Shown in pieces: positions 17,298-20,928 of a stretch of 20,928 nt of DNA (position 1 is the first letter of the stretch; each line of letters opens with the position of its first letter). Origin of the DNA: Acidilobaceae archaeon (lineage in GTDB: Archaea; Thermoproteota; Thermoprotei_A; Sulfolobales; Acidilobaceae); contig JALSQL010000007.1 in assembly GCA_026985435.1 (NCBI GenBank), positions 1 to 20,928 on the forward strand. The letters are read 5' to 3'. The notes below the pieces were generated by a model. That model saw only the letters and a program-made list of their open reading frames with translations. It ran no database searches and had not been told where the DNA came from. A program made the translations under genes and the position numbers.

Positions 17298-20198
17298 CTA
17301 GCCCTTGGTCACCCCTATGGGGCGGAGCCTGGCCACGAGTCTCCCGATGCCGACGGCGTGAGCCACCTGCGCCACCCTGTCTACGTCCTTGTATGCTTCG
17401 GGCATCTCCTCAACTACTGTGGCGCGGTTGCTGGCCCTCAAGTATATCCCCTTAACCTCCAGCTCGCGCACCACCTCAGTGTAGCTCTTGGTCCTCTTGG
17501 CGCGCGCCCTGCTCATCCACCTCCCGGCGCCGTGGGGTGCCGTGTACCAGCTCTTGACGCCCTCGACGGTGCCTGCCAGTATGTAGCTGGCCGTGCCCAT
17601 GCTGCCGGGTATCAGCACGGGCTGCCCGTAGTCCTTGTAGTCCTTGGGTATCTCCGGGTGGCCGGGCGGGAAGGCCCTAGTCGCCCCCTTCCTGTGTATT
17701 ATTAGCTTCCTCCTCTTGCCGTCTACATCGTACTCCTCGAACTTCGCGATGTTATGGGCGACGTCGTAGACTATCCTCATCCCGAGCTGGTCGGGGTCCC
17801 TATGGAAGACCTTCCGGAAGCTCTCCCTGGTCCAGTAGGTTATGAGCTGCCTGTTGGTCCACGCGAAGTTCGCGGCGCTCGCCATTGCGCGTATGTAATC
17901 CTGAGCCTCCCTCGTGCTGTAGGGCACGCTCGCCAGCTCCCTGTCCGGGGGCCTTATGCCGTACTTCCTCATAGCCCTCTCCATTATTGCGAGATAGTCG
18001 CTGGCCACCTGGTGGCCGAGGCCCCTGCTACCCGTGTGGATCATGACGACAACCTGGCCCTCCTCCTCGATGCCGAAAGCCTTGGCTATCCTCTCATCAA
18101 ATATCCTATCGACAACCTGAACCTCGAGGAAGTGGTTGCCGCTGCCCAGAGTGCCGAGCTGAGCGGCGCCCCTCTGCTTGGCCCTAGCGCTAACCTTGCT
18201 CGGGTCGGCCAGGCTCCAGCTGCCACGCTCCTCGATATGCTCAGGGTCGTCAGCCCAAGCATAGCCCCTCTGAACGGCCCACTGAACACCCTCGGCTAGC
18301 ACCCTCTCAAGCTCGCCCACCGTAACCCTAACCTTACCCGTGCTACCGAGACCGCTAGGCACATTGTAGTAGATAGTGTCAACGAGCTCCTTGATCCTCG
18401 GACGCACATCCTTAATCGTGAGATCGGTCCTCAGCACCCTAACGCCGCAGTTGTGTACGACTATGCCGTTGGCTATGAAGTTGTGGGCCTTGTGGTACAC
18501 GCCTATATCGTAGAACTCCCTGTAGTCGGGATCGTACTCCTCCACCTTTACGACCCTATCGTACACGAAGCCCCCGCCAGCAGCCTTGGCTTTAACGTAG
18601 TCCTCGAAGTCGGGGAAGCCCTGGGGGAGCCTTGCCTCGGAGATGCCCTGATAGACAGCCCTTTCCACGAACCTCCTATTCACGAGCTGGGAGACAGCCT
18701 GGTGGGCCAGCCGTATGCTGCCCGTGGCATTGTAGACCTCCCCAGCCACCCTGGCGGCGTTAGCCCTCGCGAGCTTGATGGCCCTCTTCAGCCTGAGGTA
18801 GGCGTGAGCGTAGAGCCCCCTAACCCTCTTGCGGTCGTCGTACTCGTAGCCTATAACCCCCAGGAAGCGGGATATGTCCTCCTCGCCCTCTACTGCTAGC
18901 CTCAAGGTTACCCTGCCCTCTACGGCGGTCTTCACCGGGTAGACCAGCACCTCCCCGATGCCGAGCTCCCGGAGCAGCGTCTTCACATCGTCTAAGAAGA
19001 GCTCTAGGCTATCCGCAAGCTCGCTGGCCTTAGACTGTGTCAGGTGTATGGGGAGCGGGGTCTTCCCCTTGAATGAGGGGATGCTGCCATCAGCGCCGAA
19101 GAGGCCGGCCAGGAAGTTCCTCTTAATCCAGCGCGGCGCCCTCATGATCCACTCGGGGACCCTATATGGCGTCTCCACCTTCTTCCCGAGGGGCATCCCT
19201 AGGGCCTTCATCAGGTGGGCGAAGGCCCTGGAGGACACCCTGAGCTCGGCGGTCTCGCTCTCACCGCTATACTCGCCGCTGGCCGTCCTGATGCTGTAAC
19301 CCCTCTTCCGCACGTAGAGGCTGGCCGAGAGCCCGAGCCTCTCGATGTCCCTCTTCACGTTCTCAAGCACGTCCGGCCTGCCATAGAAGCTCAGCACGAG
19401 CCTGCCCCCCATGGTGCCCAGGTGGCCGTCGCCTAGCGCGAACCCTAGGAGCCTGGCCAGCACGCCAGCCCTGGGGTCGTTGTAGCGTAGCGGTATGAGG
19501 CCCAGCCTCTTGAGGTGCGCTAGGGCCTCGTGTGGGATGTCGGAGAGGGTTTTCTCATCTACTATCACGTCGTTAGAGTCCTCATACTCTACACCGTCGA
19601 AGGGGTAGACCACCACCTCATCGCCCGGCCTGACCTGGTCCAGGCGCTTGAAGCCATCCCTGGTTAGGACCGGGTGGTCCCTGCTCCCCTCGACAACCCA
19701 GCCTGACTCCGTCACTAGCCGCACAGCCTTCTCGCCGGGCTCGAGGCTCCTAACGGCTATGAACCGGATCCTAGCGGGCTCCGCGCCGCTCTCGCCTCTG
19801 GCGACTATGGCCTGCCTCGCAGCCACGCTCGCCAGGTCCTTTATCCTAACTGTGTAACCGTACTCGGTCAGTATCCTAGTGTCGGGGGAGAGGCAGTTGA
19901 TGTCGTAGCCGACGCCTCCAGGGCTTATGACGCCATCCTCGTCTATGGCCATGGCGGCGACGCCGCCTATGGGGAACCCGTAGCCCTGGTGGCCGTCGGG
20001 CATTACTATGCTGTACTTCTGTATGCCCTTGAGGCAAGCCACGTTCATGGCCTGGCGGAGTGTGAGGTCTTCGCGCATCTTCTTTATGAGGAAGTCGTCG
20101 GCGTATATGATTGATGGTACCTTCATGCAGGGCTGGCTCCCCGCGGGTATCATCCAGGTGTACTTGTCGACCCTCCTGAGCGGCACCTCAACAACCAT
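17298..20198 (-). CDS. rtcB: RtcB tRNA-splicing ligase, interrupted by an intein
   Basis: RtcB is the GTP- and Mn2+-dependent ligase that joins tRNA exons carrying 2',3'-cyclic phosphate and 5'-OH ends. The precursor has 966 residues: a 101-residue N-extein, a 482-residue intein and a 383-residue C-extein. Joined exteins give 484 residues, normal for RtcB. N-extein signatures are MPDGHQGYGFPIGG and SPGGVGYDIN. The C-extein begins CGVRVLRTDL and includes LGTLGSGNHFLEV, MIHTGSRGLGHQV, VYDVAHNIAKFEEY and HRKGATRAFPPGHP, which carry the metal-binding histidines and the His that accepts GMP. ATG at 20198 starts MVVEVPLRRVDKYTWMIP; an 82-codon open extension upstream overlaps another gene and is not RtcB-like. 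TATA-like GGATTTAACC lies at 20235-20244. It follows the unknown gene at 20263-20703 by 64 nt. Confidence 0.95.
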   Translation of the reverse strand: MVVEVPLRRVDKYTWMIPAGSQPCMKVPSIIYADDFLIKKMREDLTLRQAMNVACLKGIQKYSIVMPDGHQGYGFPIGGVAAMAIDEDGVISPGGVGYDINCLSPDTRILTEYGYTVRIKDLASVAARQAIVARGESGAEPARIRFIAVRSLEPGEKAVRLVTESGWVVEGSRDHPVLTRDGFKRLDQVRPGDEVVVYPFDGVEYEDSNDVIVDEKTLSDIPHEALAHLKRLGLIPLRYNDPRAGVLARLLGFALGDGHLGTMGGRLVLSFYGRPDVLENVKRDIERLGLSASLYVRKRGYSIRTASGEYSGESETAELRVSSRAFAHLMKALGMPLGKKVETPYRVPEWIMRAPRWIKRNFLAGLFGADGSIPSFKGKTPLPIHLTQSKASELADSLELFLDDVKTLLRELGIGEVLVYPVKTAVEGRVTLRLAVEGEEDISRFLGVIGYEYDDRKRVRGLYAHAYLRLKRAIKLARANAARVAGEVYNATGSIRLAHQAVSQLVNRRFVERAVYQGISEARLPQGFPDFEDYVKAKAAGGGFVYDRVVKVEEYDPDYREFYDIGVYHKAHNFIANGIVVHNCGVRVLRTDLTIKDVRPRIKELVDTIYYNVPSGLGSTGKVRVTVGELERVLAEGVQWAVQRGYAWADDPEHIEERGSWSLADPSKVSARAKQRGAAQLGTLGSGNHFLEVQVVDRIFDERIAKAFGIEEEGQVVVMIHTGSRGLGHQVASDYLAIMERAMRKYGIRPPDRELASVPYSTREAQDYIRAMASAANFAWTNRQLITYWTRESFRKVFHRDPDQLGMRIVYDVAHNIAKFEEYDVDGKRRKLIIHRKGATRAFPPGHPEIPKDYKDYGQPVLIPGSMGTASYILAGTVEGVKSWYTAPHGAGRWMSRARAKRTKSYTEVVRELEVKGIYLRASNRATVVEEMPEAYKDVDRVAQVAHAVGIGRLVARLRPIGVTKG
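18450..19895 (-). other. RtcB intein with LAGLIDADG homing endonuclease
   Basis: In-frame 482-residue protein-splicing element within rtcB. It begins CLSPDTRILTEYGY with Cys1 as splicing nucleophile. The block B region reads GSRDHPVLTRDGF (Ser71 where Thr is usual, His74 conserved). The end reads HNFIANGIVVHN with the penultimate His481 and Asn482, and the next extein residue is Cys. Two LAGLIDADG motifs are intact: LLGFALGDGHL (149-159, Asp156) and FLAGLFGADGS (261-271, Asp269), so the homing endonuclease looks active. Residues about 380-417 (VYNATGSIRLAHQAVSQL) look like a helix-turn-helix DNA-binding segment. GC content by eye is like the exteins, so there is no sign of very recent arrival. 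The insertion point, after GGVGYDIN, is a site at which RtcB inteins are known in other archaea. Confidence 0.95.
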
Positions 20199-20234
20199 GC
20201 CGGGCACCCCGAAGTAGTATCGGCCCGGGGGCGG

Positions 20235-20244
20235 GGTTAAATCC
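20235..20244 (-). promoter_or_regulatory. TATA-like element of rtcB
   Basis: Minus-strand GGATTTAACC lies 37-46 nt upstream of the ATG at 20198, in the 64-nt gap after the preceding gene. A GGGGTG sequence just before the ATG can serve as ribosome-binding site. Confidence 0.5.
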
Positions 20245-20262
20245 GCCCGCTCGGAGCCGGCG

Positions 20263-20703
20263 CTACTCGAACACAACCTCCACCTCCAGGCTCTCCATCC
20301 AGCGGAGAGCCCTCCAGGCGCCCAGGCTGTCGAGCAGCCTCGCGGCGTCCTCGTCCGGCTTCGAGATAGAATCCACGTAGACCACAGGGGCGCCCCAGGG
20401 CGCCAGGTGGAAGCGGGGGAAGACGCCCTGGGCAACGCCGCCACTCATGGCCTCCCGGAGGCCCTCATACCTGGCTAGGACAACCGGCCCCTCAACCACG
20501 TAGACCCCCCGGAGCTCCAGGGACCCCGTAGGGTCAATGACTAGGTGAGGCTCGACACGCCAACTCCCAGGGCCGGGGTATACGTAGTGGAGCATGAAGT
20601 GAATCCCCCGGCCCAGCGGCCTTATGGGCCCCACTACCCCCTTGTGAGGCTTCACTGGCCTGGGCCTCCCGGGGATCCTGTATAGTATCCTAGCTGGGCT
20701 CAC
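20263..20703 (-). CDS. hypothetical protein upstream of rtcB
   Basis: Unrecognised 147-residue protein. It looks soluble and beta-rich, with segments such as HFMLHYVYPG, PHLVIDPTGSLELRGVYVVEGPVVLARYEG and APVVYVDSIS, and ends in an acidic tail (LEVEVVFE). No catalytic motif or membrane span is seen. The frame is open up to a TTG at 20805. However, GTG at 20703 is preferred: AAAGG precedes it, codons before it are poorer in third-position G/C than the rest, and a TATA-like CTATAGTTT at 20736-20744 lies about 35 nt upstream, as for other genes here. It precedes rtcB on the same strand by 64 nt; rtcB also has a possible promoter of its own, so co-transcription is possible but not required. Function cannot be inferred. 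Confidence 0.6.
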   Translation of the reverse strand: MSPARILYRIPGRPRPVKPHKGVVGPIRPLGRGIHFMLHYVYPGPGSWRVEPHLVIDPTGSLELRGVYVVEGPVVLARYEGLREAMSGGVAQGVFPRFHLAPWGAPVVYVDSISKPDEDAARLLDSLGAWRALRWMESLEVEVVFE

Positions 20704-20735
20704 CCTTTGCCCCTTACCGCTCCATTCTATTTTCG

Positions 20736-20744
20736 AAACTATAG
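20736..20744 (-). promoter_or_regulatory. TATA-like element of the hypothetical gene before rtcB
   Basis: Minus-strand CTATAGTTT, in an AT-rich patch (about 20725-20750), is 33-41 nt upstream of the GTG at 20703. It also contains the stop codon of the open frame that enters from the right edge. Confidence 0.4.
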
Positions 20745-20928
20745 CCTTTTGCGCCTGTGACACCGTCGGCGGGGGAACTTCCACCTCGCCCACACGGACA
20801 CCCAAACCCGTGTGGGGTCATAGGCGGCTGCCGAGGACAGCGGCACAGCCATCCCGTCTAAGGCACGCCGCCCGACCCCCCGGGCTTGGAGGCATTTTTC
20901 AAACGCCCCTAGACTCTGAAAAAGCTTT
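20739..20928 (-). CDS. possible 3' end of a minus-strand gene entering from the right edge
   Basis: A minus-strand frame is open from the right edge to a TAG at 20739-20741, about 62 codons. The product tail would be KLFQSLGAFEKCLQARG, then RRALDGMAVPLSSAAAYD, ending in an Arg/Lys-rich stretch (FPRRRCHRRKRL). I do not recognise it. Its codons are less biased to G/C at third positions than the certain genes here, so it is either chance, a rapidly evolving tail, or a gene of foreign origin. Its end 35 nt before the GTG at 20703 fits normal gene spacing, which is mild support. A 9-bp hairpin (20789-20816) lies within it. Confidence 0.3.
   Translation of the reverse strand, partial: KLFQSLGAFEKCLQARGVGRRALDGMAVPLSSAAAYDPTRVWVSVWARWKFPRRRCHRRKRL
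20789..20816. repeat. 9-bp perfect inverted repeat with 10-nt loop
   Basis: CCCACACGG (20789-20797) and CCGTGTGGG (20808-20816) are exact reverse complements separated by 10 nt. The stem lies in the weakly coding stretch upstream of the hypothetical gene before rtcB and overlaps its alternative TTG start at 20805. It could be a regulatory hairpin or a small-RNA stem; nothing assigns it. Confidence 0.5.

Noticed and set aside
20199..20444. 82-codon in-frame extension upstream of the RtcB ATG
   Set aside because: It is Trp/Arg/Ser-rich, unlike any RtcB N-terminus, overlaps the preceding gene on the same strand, and crosses the likely rtcB promoter. MVVEVPLRRVDKYTW is the normal RtcB beginning.
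20810..20928. Plus-strand frame from GTG 20810 open to the right edge
   Set aside because: About 39 codons, Arg/Pro-rich (LPRTAAQPSRLRHAARPPG), with no ribosome-binding site or promoter. It looks like chance.
1..20928. CRISPR arrays, rRNA, complete insertion sequences and C/D box RNAs
   Set aside because: No regularly spaced repeats, rRNA-like blocks, transposase genes with terminal repeats, or paired C and D boxes were seen in the intergenic DNA. Short RNAs inside coding regions cannot be excluded by eye.

Overview
This window reads as chromosomal DNA of a GC-rich hyperthermophilic crenarchaeon, most likely of the Desulfurococcales type (inference). The reasons are a CdvA gene and an ESCRT-III gene (archaeal cell division), an archaeal beta-CASP nuclease of the aCPSF2 type, RtcB RNA ligase interrupted by an intein, TATA boxes sitting about 25-45 nt upstream of many start codons (short-leader or leaderless transcripts), and frequent GTG and TTG starts. 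No rRNA, tRNA, CRISPR array or complete insertion sequence was recognised.

Layout. 1-353 (minus) is the N-terminal part of a thiamine/iron-type ABC substrate-binding protein that runs off the left edge. 443-1966 holds cdvA (minus) and an ESCRT-III gene (plus), transcribed divergently. Tail-to-tail with the latter is an aCPSF2-like RNase (minus, 1983-3251). Next come a DAO-family FAD oxidoreductase (plus), a membrane-anchored SDH/ClpP-fold serine protease (minus) and a crotonase (minus). 6537-7775 has an Asp/Glu racemase homologue and a small HExxH protein (both plus). 7707-9589 (minus) is a two-gene unit: an unknown protein followed by an MgtC/DUF4010 membrane protein. htpX (plus) then meets a degenerate short-chain dehydrogenase (minus) at a shared CTAG. 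A 754-residue GHL6/GH42-like glycosidase (minus) is divergent from a threonine ammonia-lyase (plus), which is followed by a CYTH-domain protein (plus). An MgtE-type transporter (minus), intein-containing rtcB (minus), an unknown gene (minus) and the possible tail of another minus-strand gene fill the right end.

How the genes fit together. There is no single pathway. Themes are cell division (CdvA and ESCRT-III), RNA-end metabolism (aCPSF2, RtcB), membrane proteolysis (SDH-type protease, HtpX, perhaps the HExxH protein) and divalent-cation transport (MgtC/DUF4010 and MgtE-like).

Most notable observations: the intein in RtcB sits immediately before the catalytic metal-binding cysteine, so the ligase cannot work until splicing; an extended 68-nt imperfect hairpin (9634-9701) lies upstream of the MgtC-type operon; the ESCRT-III paralogue lacks the winged-helix domain but keeps a MIM2-like motif; an SDR lacks its catalytic Tyr and Lys; a racemase lacks one of two catalytic cysteines; and short perfect dyads occupy two intergenic control regions. 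I do not see a clearly new multi-gene system; the structured leader and the unknown gene beside it are the best candidates for undescribed biology.
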